Origin: Myxococcus eversor
GTDB taxonomy: Bacteria; Myxococcota; Myxococcia; Myxococcales; Myxococcaceae
Length of the DNA: 64,000 nucleotides
NCBI RefSeq assembly: GCF_010894455.1
Contig: NZ_JAAIXY010000023.1
Span: forward strand, 144,186-208,185
Direction: 5' to 3'
Below, piece after piece: positions 16,258 to 24,513 of this stretch. The stretch's first letter is position 1. Every line of letters starts with the position of its first letter. The position numbers and the translations under genes were made by a program. Below the pieces are notes generated by a model. It saw only the letters and a list, made by a program, of their open reading frames with translations, made no database searches and was not told where the DNA came from.

Positions 16258-16998
16258 ATGAAGCGACTCCTCGCCGGCATCGCCTTCCTCACCCGCATCC
16301 CCGTCCCCGGGGCCGCCACGTTCGACGCTGGCGACGTGGGCCGCGCGACGCTGTGCTTTCCGCTGGTGGGCGCGCTGCTCGCCGCGCTGCTCGTCGGCGT
16401 GCGCCTGGCGCTCTACCCGCTCTTGCCGTCGATGGTGACGGCGTACCTGCTGCTCGCCATCTACGCGCTGCTCACCGGCGCGCTGCACCTGGACGGGCTG
16501 GCGGACATGGCGGACGGCTTCGGCGGCGGGCGCACCAAGGAGGACGTGCTGCGCATCATGAGGGACCACGTCATCGGCGCGTATGGCGGGGTCGCCCTGC
16601 TGCTGACCGTGGGCCTCAAGGCGAGCGCGCTCGCGGCGCTGCTGGAGCGCGGACAGGCGGACGCGGCGCTGGTGGTGGCACTGGCGCTGGGGCGCTGGGG
16701 CTCGGTTCCGCAGGGGTGGCTCTTGCCGTATGCGCGGCGGAGCGGTGGCATCGGCATGGCCATCACCGATTATGTCGGCCGCGTCGAAGTGCTTGGGGCC
16801 ACGGTGCTGGCGCTCGGCTTCGCCCTGGGGCTGATGGGCTGGAAGGGCGGCGTGGCCTTGCTGATGGTGGCGTGTGTGTCAGCGCTCCAGGGCCTCTGGT
16901 GCCGGAAGAAGATTGACGGCATCACCGGCGATACCATGGGCGCCAACACCGAGGTGTGCGAGGCGCTGGTGCTCGTGCTGGCGCTGGCGCTCGGCTGA
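16258..16998 (+). CDS. cobS: Adenosylcobinamide-GDP ribazoletransferase (cobalamin synthase)
   Basis: Membrane enzyme of 246 residues that joins adenosylcobinamide-GDP with alpha-ribazole (or its phosphate) to give adenosylcobalamin (phosphate). It has about six hydrophobic helices. Diagnostic motifs are FLTRIPVP at the N-terminus, LHLDGLADMADGFGGGRTKE with acidic metal-binding residues, RDHVIGAYGG, and the C-terminal KKIDGITGDTMGAN. The order cobT-cobS-cobC puts successive lower-ligand steps together. It follows cobT by 48 bp. Confidence 0.96.
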   Translation: MKRLLAGIAFLTRIPVPGAATFDAGDVGRATLCFPLVGALLAALLVGVRLALYPLLPSMVTAYLLLAIYALLTGALHLDGLADMADGFGGGRTKEDVLRIMRDHVIGAYGGVALLLTVGLKASALAALLERGQADAALVVALALGRWGSVPQGWLLPYARRSGGIGMAITDYVGRVEVLGATVLALGFALGLMGWKGGVALLMVACVSALQGLWCRKKIDGITGDTMGANTEVCEALVLVLALALG

Positions 16999-17025
16999 GT
17001 CACCCGGGAAGGAGCGGAACGCGGC

Positions 17026-17646
17026 ATGGACTGGCGAATGCCGAGCGGCGTGACGCGCATGATTCTGGTGCGGCACGGCAGGCCCTCCGAGGAGATGAAG
17101 GGCCGGTGTTATGGACGGCTCGACGTGGGCCTCGCGCCGGAGGGCCACGTCCAGGCGGAGCGGGCCGCGCGCCTGCTGGCCCAGGTGGAGCTCCAGGCCC
17201 TCTATTCGAGCCCCCGGCTCAGGGCGCTCGACACGGCGAGACGGCTGGCGGCGGACCGGGGCCTGGACATCCGCGTGGAGGAGGCCTTCCGCGAAATCGA
17301 CTTCGGCCTCTTCGAGGGCCTCACCTACGAGGAGGCGGAGCGCCGCTTTCCGGACGTGTACGCGGAGTGGATGGAGCATCCGGCCCGGGTGCGGTTTCCG
17401 GAGGGAGAGACGTTCTCCGAGATGCGCGAGCGCGTGCGTGTCGGTGGGCGCATGCTGCGGGCTCGGCATACCGGACAGTGCTTCGCCCTGGTGTCGCATG
17501 GCGGCGTCAACCGCACCCTCCTCGCCGAGTCACTGGGCATGGCGGACCAGCACCTGTTCCGACTGGACCAGGTCCACGCCTCCGTGAATGTCATCGACTT
17601 CTACGGCGACGAGCCGGTGGTGAAGCTGATGAACGCGGAGCCCTGA
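17026..17646 (+). CDS. cobC: Alpha-ribazole phosphatase-like histidine phosphatase
   Basis: Histidine-phosphatase-superfamily enzyme of 206 residues. It has the phosphohistidine motif LVRHGRP (His about residue 17), the CYGRLDVGL stretch seen in alpha-ribazole phosphatases, LYSSPRLRALDTAR, a catalytic acidic residue in FREIDFGLFEG, and the second His in LVSHGGVNR. Its place 27 bp after cobS supports dephosphorylation of alpha-ribazole phosphate or adenosylcobalamin phosphate. Without that context it could be a general phosphoglycerate-mutase-like phosphatase. An internal ATG at 17059 would give a shorter protein beginning just before RHG. Cytoplasmic. Confidence 0.88.
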   Translation: MDWRMPSGVTRMILVRHGRPSEEMKGRCYGRLDVGLAPEGHVQAERAARLLAQVELQALYSSPRLRALDTARRLAADRGLDIRVEEAFREIDFGLFEGLTYEEAERRFPDVYAEWMEHPARVRFPEGETFSEMRERVRVGGRMLRARHTGQCFALVSHGGVNRTLLAESLGMADQHLFRLDQVHASVNVIDFYGDEPVVKLMNAEP

Positions 17647-17777
17647 CACGGCGGGCCAGACACTCACCCGGGCCCTCGGTTTGACTGGTTTCGGGCGCGA
17701 GGCGTACCCTTCACCGTTCACGGTTCGGTTCGTTTCTGTCTGGGATTGACCGTCCGACGCGCAGGGGGGCCTGTCGC

Positions 17778-19037
17778 ATGGAGACCGACTCGCGAGGTGA
17801 AGCCCCCGCGCCGCCTGGCGTCCCCGGAGTCCGTGAGACGCAGCGCCTCAATCCCTTCTCACCCGAGTCACTGAGCAATCCCTACTCCATCTATGAGCAA
17901 CTCCTCCAGCGTCCGGCGTGCTGGAATCCGGAGCTGCGGCTGTGGCTGTTCTCGCGCCACGCGGACTGCGTGGAGGTGCTCTCCCATCCGCGCTTCAGCC
18001 GGAACATCGCGAACGCGCGGAAGAGTCGTCCCGAGGAGTTCCCCGCGCCTCCGGAGGCGCTCGCGGCGCTGTCCGCCATGCACAGTCAGTGGTTCCTGCT
18101 GATGGACCCGCCGGACCACACGCGCCTGCGCGCCGTGACGAAGCGCGCGCTGGGCACGCGCATGAAGGAGCTGTCCCTGAACATCCACGCCACGGTGGAG
18201 GCCCTCCTCTTCCAGGCGCGCAACCGGGGCGAGGTGGACATCATCGCGGACCTGGCCGCGCCGCTGGCCCGGACGACGCTGCGCTGGCTCGTGGGCGCCG
18301 ACGACCTGGACTCGGACTTGTACCAGCGGTGGGCGCTCGCGCTCGCCCGCTGTGGAGATGCCTCCACTCCGCTGGCCGTGCGCGAAGCCGCCAGCGCCGC
18401 CACGCGCGAGGTGAGCCAGTGCCTCCAGGCCTCCGTCACCCGGCGCAGGCGGTCGCGTCGCGGCGATGTCCTGGGCCTGTTGGTGGCCGCGCAGGAGGAT
18501 GAGCAGGCGCTGAGCGAGGAGGAGCTGCTTCCCACCTGCATGCTCCTGCTCTTCGGTGGCTACGACACCTCCGTCAACCTCATCGGCAATGGGGTGCTGG
18601 CGCTGATGGAGCACCGCGCGCAATGGGAGGCGCTGTGCGCGCAGCCCTCGCGCATCAAGGGAACGGTGGAGGAGGTGCTGCGCTTCGACACGCCGTTGCA
18701 GCTCTGCTCGCGCATGGCCCAGGAGGACGTGGAGGTGGGCGGCGCCACCGTGCGCGCGGGCGAGTGGGCCTGGGTGCTCTTGGGCGCGGCCAATCGAGAC
18801 TCGAGGCGCTTCGAGCATCCCGACACGCTCGACATCCAACGCACGGACCTCCAGCACATCGCCTTCGGCCACGGCATCCACCAGTGCGTCGGGGCGGCGC
18901 TCGCGCGCATGGAGGCCCAGGGCGCGCTGGGCATGCTGGCGAGAGACTTGCCTGGACTGCGACTGGTGCCCGGCGCGTGGAAGCGGCGCGACACCGCCGT
19001 GTTCCGGGGTCTCACCGCCCTGCCCTGCCAGGGCTGA
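17778..19037 (+). CDS. Cytochrome P450
   Basis: Soluble bacterial P450 of 419 residues. The haem-ligand loop FGHGIHQCVGAALARME places the cysteine near residue 371. The I-helix oxygen-binding stretch is GGYDTSVN (about 259-266), where GGYDT replaces the common AGxET. The K-helix ExxR is EEVLRF. No ferredoxin or reductase gene is adjacent. It lies 131 bp after cobC on the same strand, and a weak TTGACT (17681) / TACCCT (17705) pair upstream suggests its own promoter. It sits between vitamin genes without an obvious pathway link, and its substrate is unknown. Confidence 0.93.
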   Translation: METDSRGEAPAPPGVPGVRETQRLNPFSPESLSNPYSIYEQLLQRPACWNPELRLWLFSRHADCVEVLSHPRFSRNIANARKSRPEEFPAPPEALAALSAMHSQWFLLMDPPDHTRLRAVTKRALGTRMKELSLNIHATVEALLFQARNRGEVDIIADLAAPLARTTLRWLVGADDLDSDLYQRWALALARCGDASTPLAVREAASAATREVSQCLQASVTRRRRSRRGDVLGLLVAAQEDEQALSEEELLPTCMLLLFGGYDTSVNLIGNGVLALMEHRAQWEALCAQPSRIKGTVEEVLRFDTPLQLCSRMAQEDVEVGGATVRAGEWAWVLLGAANRDSRRFEHPDTLDIQRTDLQHIAFGHGIHQCVGAALARMEAQGALGMLARDLPGLRLVPGAWKRRDTAVFRGLTALPCQG

Positions 19038-19042
19038 GCGGC

Positions 19043-19984
19043 TCAGGACGACTTGCGCGCCACCAGATAGATGAGGAGCGGCGTGCCCAGGGCCGCCGTC
19101 ACCAGGCCCACGGGAGTCTCCTTGCCCGGAAAGATGATGCGGGCCACCGCGTCGCAGAGCACGAGGAAGCTGGCGCCCACCACCACCGAACACGGCAGCA
19201 GCACGCGTCGACTCACGCCCAGCACACGGCGGACGATGTGGGGGACGATGAGCTCCACGAAGGCGATGGGACCGCACCACGCGACACAGCCCGCCACGCC
19301 CAGCGCGCCCAGGCCGATGGATGCCATGCGGACCGCGCGCACGTTGACGCCCTGCGATTCGGCGTGCTCCTCGCCGGAGATGAACACCTCCAGTGCGCGC
19401 GTGAGCGTCAACAGGCCCACCACCGACACGGCGGCGATGGGCAGCAACATCACGATGTTCTGATAGCCCACCTGCGGCAGGTGGCCCATGGTCCACCGCA
19501 TGGCCGTGAGCAGTTCGGCGGAGTCCGCGGAGAACTGCACGCCCGTGGAGATGGCACCCGCCGCCATCGAGAAGGCGATGCCCGCGAGGACCAGGTCATT
19601 CATCCGCACGTTGCGCCCCGCAGCGATGGCGGCCACCAGCAGGCTGACCCCCAGCGCGCCCACGAAGGCGGCGCCGGTGATGAGCGGCAGGCCCCACAGC
19701 GCGGTGCGCGCGCCCAGGACGATGGCCACCAACGCGCCCAGCGTGGCGCCGGCCGTGGTGCCAATGGTGCTCGGCGCGGCGAGCGGGTTGGAGAAGAGGG
19801 ACTGGTACACCGCGCCCACCAGCGACAGCGTGCCTCCCACCACCAGCGCCATCAACGTCCGGGGGATGCGCAACTGCCAGAGGATGAAGTCGCGCGCGTC
19901 CGGCGGCATCGGCGGCCCGATGAAGGGCGCCACGGCGATCACGAGCGCGCACACCGCCAGCATCACCACCAGTCGCGTCCTCAT
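19043..19984 (-). CDS. btuC: FecCD-family ABC transporter permease, cobalamin type
   Basis: Inner-membrane permease of 313 residues with about nine to ten hydrophobic helices. It shows the FecCD family signatures RIPRTLMALVVGGTLSLVGAVYQ, NPLAAPSTIG and the conserved GPIAFVELIVPHIVRRVLG near the C-terminus. It imports a corrinoid from the periplasm, energised by the adjacent ATPase and fed by the lipoprotein binding protein. Its ATG overlaps the ATPase stop by four bases. The family also transports iron-siderophores; cobalamin is inferred from the surrounding cob genes. Confidence 0.92.
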   Translation of the reverse strand: MRTRLVVMLAVCALVIAVAPFIGPPMPPDARDFILWQLRIPRTLMALVVGGTLSLVGAVYQSLFSNPLAAPSTIGTTAGATLGALVAIVLGARTALWGLPLITGAAFVGALGVSLLVAAIAAGRNVRMNDLVLAGIAFSMAAGAISTGVQFSADSAELLTAMRWTMGHLPQVGYQNIVMLLPIAAVSVVGLLTLTRALEVFISGEEHAESQGVNVRAVRMASIGLGALGVAGCVAWCGPIAFVELIVPHIVRRVLGVSRRVLLPCSVVVGASFLVLCDAVARIIFPGKETPVGLVTAALGTPLLIYLVARKSS

Positions 19985-20775
19985 TCCCCACGCTCCAGGG
20001 ACATGCCCACGAAGACCCGGCGGTTCTCGACCTCGACGCCCCGCATCCGCACGGAGAACACCCGGCCCAGGTGCTCACCCAGGTCCGGGGCGTCGTAGTG
20101 CGACTCAAAGGCGACGCGGCCCTTCGACAAGCCCAGCACCCGAATCCGTCCCTCGCTGCCAGCGTGCATCGCATGGGCGAGCACGTTGATGTCGTGGGTG
20201 ATGCACAGCACGCCCAGCCCCGAGCGCCACATCTGCCCCACGAGCGCGTACAGCTCCAACTGCTGGGCCGGGTCCAGGAAGTTGGCGGGCTCGTCCAGCA
20301 ACACCAGGGGCGCTTCCTGTGCGAGCAGCGCCGCCACCGCGACGCGCTGCTGCTCTCCGCCGGACAACTCGGTGATGGGCCGCGAGGCGAGGGGCTCCGC
20401 TTGCACTCGGGCGAGCGCCACGAGCGCGGCTTCCTCCGAGCGACGGTGGGACTCCGTGAAGCGGTAGCGCGCGGCGGCCACGTGCTCCTGCGCGGTGATG
20501 GGCTCGGACACCTGGACGCGCTGGGGCAGCCACGCGAGGAACGCGGCGCGTTCCCGGGGCGAGAGGGCTCCCACGTCGCGTCCATTCAAGGTGACGCGGC
20601 CCGCGTCTGGGCGCTGAAGGCCGAGCGCCACGCGCATCAGCGTCGTCTTGCCCGCGCCATTGGGACCCACCACCGCGACGAAATCTCCAGGCGCGACGCG
20701 GAGGGACACGTCCTCCAGCAACGCCCGCTCGCCCTTGCGCACCGTCGCCCCGGAGACCTCCAGAAGAGACGTCAT
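19981..20775 (-). CDS. btuD: ABC transporter ATP-binding protein, cobalamin type
   Basis: Cytoplasmic ATPase of 264 residues. Walker A is GPNGAGKT, the signature motif LSGGEQQR, Walker B LVLLDEPANFLDP, and the switch His is in ITHD. ATG 20775 is chosen over longer frames because it overlaps the binding-protein stop by four bases and starts the standard N-terminal beta strand. The C-terminal 40 residues form a short extension typical of siderophore/B12 importers. It is the middle gene of the coupled unit binding protein-ATPase-permease. Confidence 0.94.
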   Translation of the reverse strand: MTSLLEVSGATVRKGERALLEDVSLRVAPGDFVAVVGPNGAGKTTLMRVALGLQRPDAGRVTLNGRDVGALSPRERAAFLAWLPQRVQVSEPITAQEHVAAARYRFTESHRRSEEAALVALARVQAEPLASRPITELSGGEQQRVAVAALLAQEAPLVLLDEPANFLDPAQQLELYALVGQMWRSGLGVLCITHDINVLAHAMHAGSEGRIRVLGLSKGRVAFESHYDAPDLGEHLGRVFSVRMRGVEVENRRVFVGMSLERGE

Positions 20776-21638
20776 GGGGTCTTCGCGTCGAAGCGCAGCG
20801 CGGCCTGGAGCTGCTCCACCACGTCCAGGATGCGAGGGCCGGTGGACTGCACACCCGGGCCAGCCACGAGCTTCACCCGCCCCTGCTTCACCGCGCGCAG
20901 CACCGTCAGTTGCTTCCACGGGGCGAGCTGTCGCGCCTCCTCTTCCGGTGTCAGGCGCGGGCCCTCCACCAGCACCAGGACGATGTCCGGGTCCAACGTC
21001 ATGAGCTGCTCGACGGAGACGTTGGGCGGCCCCGCGGGGTCCTCGGCGACGGCGTTACGCGCGCCGGCGGCTTCCAGGGCCGCGCCATGGAGCGAGCCCT
21101 TGCGGATGTACCAGATGCTGGTGAGCGCGGCCTCCGGGTCTCCAATCACCAGCAGCACGCGGGGCGCATCCGGCGGAGGCTTGCGCTTCAGCGTCGTCTC
21201 CACCTTCTGGGCCAGCTTCGTGGCGGCGTCCTCACGCCCCGTCTGGCGGCCCAGCTCGCGAATCCCGTTCGCCACGTCGTCGACGGAGAGCCAGGGCAGC
21301 ACCTTCACCGGGGCGAGCGCGGACAGCGAGCCCGCGGGGGCCTGCTTCACCTGTTCATCGATGATGAGCGTGGGCTTGAGGCGGGCGATGGCCTCGTAGT
21401 TGGGCGACAGCGTGGAGCCCACCTTGGGCACGGACGCCGCCTCGGGGGGCCAGGAGGCCCAGTCGGAGAGGCCCACCACCTGCTCTCCCGCACCCAGCGC
21501 GAAGAGCGTCTCCGTGATGCCGGGCGACAGCGAGACGATTCGCCGCGCGCCCGCCTCCGGGGCCGGCGCCGAGCGCTGACAGCCCGCGAGGAGCGTGAAG
21601 GAGAGGACGAGCAGGAAGAGAGAGCGTGCGACGGACAT
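20772..21638 (-). CDS. btuF: Cobalamin-binding lipoprotein of ABC importer
   Basis: Substrate-binding protein of 288 residues with lipobox LLAGC (Cys20), so tethered to the periplasmic face of the inner membrane in a Gram-negative host. It has the BtuF-type opening RRIVSLSPGITETLFALGAGEQVVG (residues 32-56) and the rigid-helix two-lobed pattern of the family. First gene of btuF-btuD-btuC with four-base overlaps. Divergent from cobQ across only 62 bp, so the two directions may share control. Confidence 0.92.
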   Translation of the reverse strand: MSVARSLFLLVLSFTLLAGCQRSAPAPEAGARRIVSLSPGITETLFALGAGEQVVGLSDWASWPPEAASVPKVGSTLSPNYEAIARLKPTLIIDEQVKQAPAGSLSALAPVKVLPWLSVDDVANGIRELGRQTGREDAATKLAQKVETTLKRKPPPDAPRVLLVIGDPEAALTSIWYIRKGSLHGAALEAAGARNAVAEDPAGPPNVSVEQLMTLDPDIVLVLVEGPRLTPEEEARQLAPWKQLTVLRAVKQGRVKLVAGPGVQSTGPRILDVVEQLQAALRFDAKTP

Positions 21639-21700
21639 GAGCGGCGAGGAACCCGTGAGAGGTTGGCGCCCTATAGTGCACGCGCGCCAGGAGGCCCGCC

Positions 21701-23173
21701 ATGCCGAAGCAACCCCACCTCATGATTCAAGGCACGGGCTCCCACGTGGGGAAGACCACGCTCGTCGCCGGCCTGTGCCGCCTGTACGCGAACAAGGGGC
21801 TGCGCGTGGCCCCCTTCAAGTCGCAGAACATGTCCCTCAACTCCTTCGTCACGGAGGAGAACGAGGAAATCGCCCGAGCCACGGCGGTGCAGTCCTTCGC
21901 GGCGAGGCAGCGGCCCATCGTCCACATGAACCCGCTGCTGCTCAAGCCCAAGTCGGACAGCGTCAGCCAGCTCATCATCCACGGCCGACCCCACCAGGAC
22001 GTCGACGCGCGCGAGTACTTCCTCTCCGACACGCACCGCGCGCTCAAGCTGTCCGCCATCCAGGAGTCCATCGACCACCTGACGCGCCACTACGACCTGG
22101 TCATCGCGGAGGGCGCGGGGAGCTGCGCGGAGCCCAACCTGCGTCCGTTCGACGTGGTGAACATGGAGGTGGCGCACCGGCTGGACGCGCGGGTGTACCT
22201 GGCGGTGGACATCGACAAGGGCGGCATCGCGGCGGAGCTGCTTGGCACTTTGCGGGTGCTGGAGCTGGTGGCGCCGGAGGACTGCGAGCGCATCGCCGGC
22301 TTCATCATCAACAAGTTCCGAGGAGACCGGCAGGTGCTCCAGCCCGCGGTGGACTTCATCGAGCACCACGCGAAGCGGCCTGTCGTCGGGGTGATTCCCT
22401 ATCTGTCGCTGGCGCTGGAGGAGGAGGACCGCGTCCAGCCTCGGATGCAGGGTGCGCCGGAAATCGACGTGGCGGTGGTGTACCTGCCGCACATCTCCAA
22501 CAGCACGGACTTCGACTACCTCCAGGAGGAGCCCCACGTGCGCGTCCGGTTCGTGCGCTCGGTGGACCAGCTCGGCGCGCCGGACGCCATCATCCTGCCC
22601 GGCACCAAGAACACCGTGGGGGATTTGCATCACCTGCGGCGCATCGGCTTCGAGCGAGTGCTCCAGGAGTTGAGCGCCACCACGCCCATCGTCGGCATCT
22701 GCGGGGGCTTCCAGATGCTGGGGCGTGCGTTGCTGGACGAGGGGCGCCGCGAGTCCGAGCACGGGAGCACCACGGGCCTGGGGTTGTTGGATATCGACGT
22801 GGAATTCCTACCCGGGAAGACGGTCTTCAATCGTCACTACACGCCCACGTCTGACAATCCCTTCGCGGGCGCGGGCGCGGTGTCAGGGTATGAAATCCAC
22901 TCCGGACTCGTCAGGTATGCGAGCGCGAGGCCGCTCTACGCCCATGCGGGCGGAGTCGACGGCGCCGTGCATGAGCGACTGCCCATCTTCGGCACGTTCA
23001 TCCATGACCTGTTCAAGAATCCCCGACTCAGCAGGTCGTTTATCGACTCATTGCGCCAGCGCAAGGGATTGCCAGTCCTGACAGCACCTCTGTGCAACCA
23101 TGACACCCGTCGTGAGGAGAGTTACAATCGCCTGGCATCCACCCTGGCCGAGCACATGACAACGTTTGCCTGA
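21701..23173 (+). CDS. cobQ: Cobyric acid synthase, glutamine-hydrolysing
   Basis: Amidates side chains of adenosylcobyrinic acid diamide to cobyric acid using glutamine and ATP. At 490 residues it has the family length. N-terminal nucleotide-binding motif GTGSHVGKTT, then FKSQNMSLNS. The C-terminal glutamine amidotransferase domain has the nucleophile Cys in GICGGFQMLG and the His region in GYEIHSGL. The CAGGAGG ribosome site precedes ATG 21701, and a TATAGT hexamer at 21672 could be its -10 element. It leads the plus-strand run that continues into the exported propeller, carbamoyltransferase and TonB receptor genes, 65 bp downstream. Confidence 0.96.
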   Translation: MPKQPHLMIQGTGSHVGKTTLVAGLCRLYANKGLRVAPFKSQNMSLNSFVTEENEEIARATAVQSFAARQRPIVHMNPLLLKPKSDSVSQLIIHGRPHQDVDAREYFLSDTHRALKLSAIQESIDHLTRHYDLVIAEGAGSCAEPNLRPFDVVNMEVAHRLDARVYLAVDIDKGGIAAELLGTLRVLELVAPEDCERIAGFIINKFRGDRQVLQPAVDFIEHHAKRPVVGVIPYLSLALEEEDRVQPRMQGAPEIDVAVVYLPHISNSTDFDYLQEEPHVRVRFVRSVDQLGAPDAIILPGTKNTVGDLHHLRRIGFERVLQELSATTPIVGICGGFQMLGRALLDEGRRESEHGSTTGLGLLDIDVEFLPGKTVFNRHYTPTSDNPFAGAGAVSGYEIHSGLVRYASARPLYAHAGGVDGAVHERLPIFGTFIHDLFKNPRLSRSFIDSLRQRKGLPVLTAPLCNHDTRREESYNRLASTLAEHMTTFA

Positions 23174-23238
23174 CTCCATCCCGCCGAGGGGGGCGCTTGG
23201 GGATTCCCGACTGAAGCGCATGTAGGAGGAGGCTCGAC

Positions 23239-24504
23239 ATGAAGCTCGATGGATTCGTCCGTGTGCTGCCACGCGTGGTGCTGCTGCTTGCCATGGCCTG
23301 TCAGCACGACGCCCACGCGCAGGAACAGGCCTCTGTCAGCACCACCGACAGCAACCTCGCCGCGCAAGTGCTCACACCCGTGGGCACCACGTATCCCTAT
23401 ACCCAACAGTTGCAGTGGTTGGACTCCACCCGCTTCATCGTAGGGCGCCTGGATGGCTCCATGACGTTCTTCCGTCCCCCGGGCCCCACGGAGTGGGGGC
23501 CCATGCTCACCGATGTCCTGCGCACCCCCGCCAACCGGGGCGTGGAGATGATGGCCGTTCGCGACGAGCGGACCTTCGTCACCTCCAACGACAGCACCAC
23601 CATCACCCTCTGGCGCGAGCGGGATTCAGCGCTGCAAGAGGACGCGGAGCCGGCGCACCTGGACAGGCTCCCTCGCGAGTTCCGCTTCGAGAACTTCGCC
23701 TACGACGCGGACGTGGGAACCGCCAACAGCGGCGTCTTCGTCGTCCACGCGAACCGCGAGTATCTGGTGACGGGCCATGAGAACGGCTTCGTCCTCATCT
23801 GGAGCGTCTCGCGCAACGGCCGCCAGCTCGCGATGCACAAGAAGCTCAACGTCCGCTCCCCCAACCCCATCCCCAGCCCCTTCCAGCTTTGGAACGTGCG
23901 CGACATCGTCGCGTGGCGCGATGGCATCGTCATCACCGGCGCGGAGGACGGCGACCTGGTGATGCTCCAGCTCCCCCAGGGCAACGTGCTCGCCCGCAAG
24001 CGCTACAACCCGAGCGCCCAGCGCGGCATCAACGGCCTGGCCATCCTCGATGACCACCTGGTCGCCGTGGCCTGCTCCGTGGGTCCCTCGGACAAGAATA
24101 CGTGGCTCTTCCGCGTGCGCCCCGCGGAGTTCCAGTCCCAGGGCTCCGTGGACCTGAAGCAGAACCTGTCCCTGCCTCAGTCCTTCGCGTTCCGCGCCGC
24201 CATGGCCCGCGTCGGCGGCCAGCCGTACGTCTTCGCCACCACGCAAGAAGGCCTGCTGTGGACCGTCCTCGTCACCCCCGCCGGGCAGCTCCAGGTCCAG
24301 GCCTCCAGCTCCGTGGACTTCCCCATCGGCGAGGCCATTGACTACAACCCGACCACGTCCCAGCTCGCGGCCGTGGGCGTGCTCGTCAACCTCTTCAACG
24401 TCGGCGTCCCCACTCCCGCCGCTCCCGAGCCGCGCAAGCAGGCTCCCAAGGTGGCTCCTCCCCAGGCACCTTCCCTGAGGCCCGAGCCCGCTCCGGCGAA
24501 CTGA
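23239..24504 (+). CDS. Exported WD40/beta-propeller-like protein
   Basis: Exported protein of 421 residues. A strong GGAGGAGG ribosome site precedes ATG 23239. The signal peptide probably ends at AHA-QEQ; a weak lipobox (AMAC) is also possible. The body contains WD40-like blades (REYLVTGHENGFVLIWSVSRNG; DGIVITGAEDGDLVMLQLP), predicting a propeller that binds a ligand or partner. The C-terminus is Pro/Ala-rich. The carbamoyltransferase gene starts nine bases after its stop, so the two form one transcript with the B12 uptake genes. The role is unknown; a periplasmic partner of the receptor is one possibility. Confidence 0.8.
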   Translation: MKLDGFVRVLPRVVLLLAMACQHDAHAQEQASVSTTDSNLAAQVLTPVGTTYPYTQQLQWLDSTRFIVGRLDGSMTFFRPPGPTEWGPMLTDVLRTPANRGVEMMAVRDERTFVTSNDSTTITLWRERDSALQEDAEPAHLDRLPREFRFENFAYDADVGTANSGVFVVHANREYLVTGHENGFVLIWSVSRNGRQLAMHKKLNVRSPNPIPSPFQLWNVRDIVAWRDGIVITGAEDGDLVMLQLPQGNVLARKRYNPSAQRGINGLAILDDHLVAVACSVGPSDKNTWLFRVRPAEFQSQGSVDLKQNLSLPQSFAFRAAMARVGGQPYVFATTQEGLLWTVLVTPAGQLQVQASSSVDFPIGEAIDYNPTTSQLAAVGVLVNLFNVGVPTPAAPEPRKQAPKVAPPQAPSLRPEPAPAN

Positions 24505-24513
24505 GGCGCCACC

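Noticed and set aside
21649..21677. TATAGT at 21672 as a cobQ promoter
   Set aside because: A plausible -10, but no -35 hexamer at the right spacing; mentioned only in the cobQ entry.
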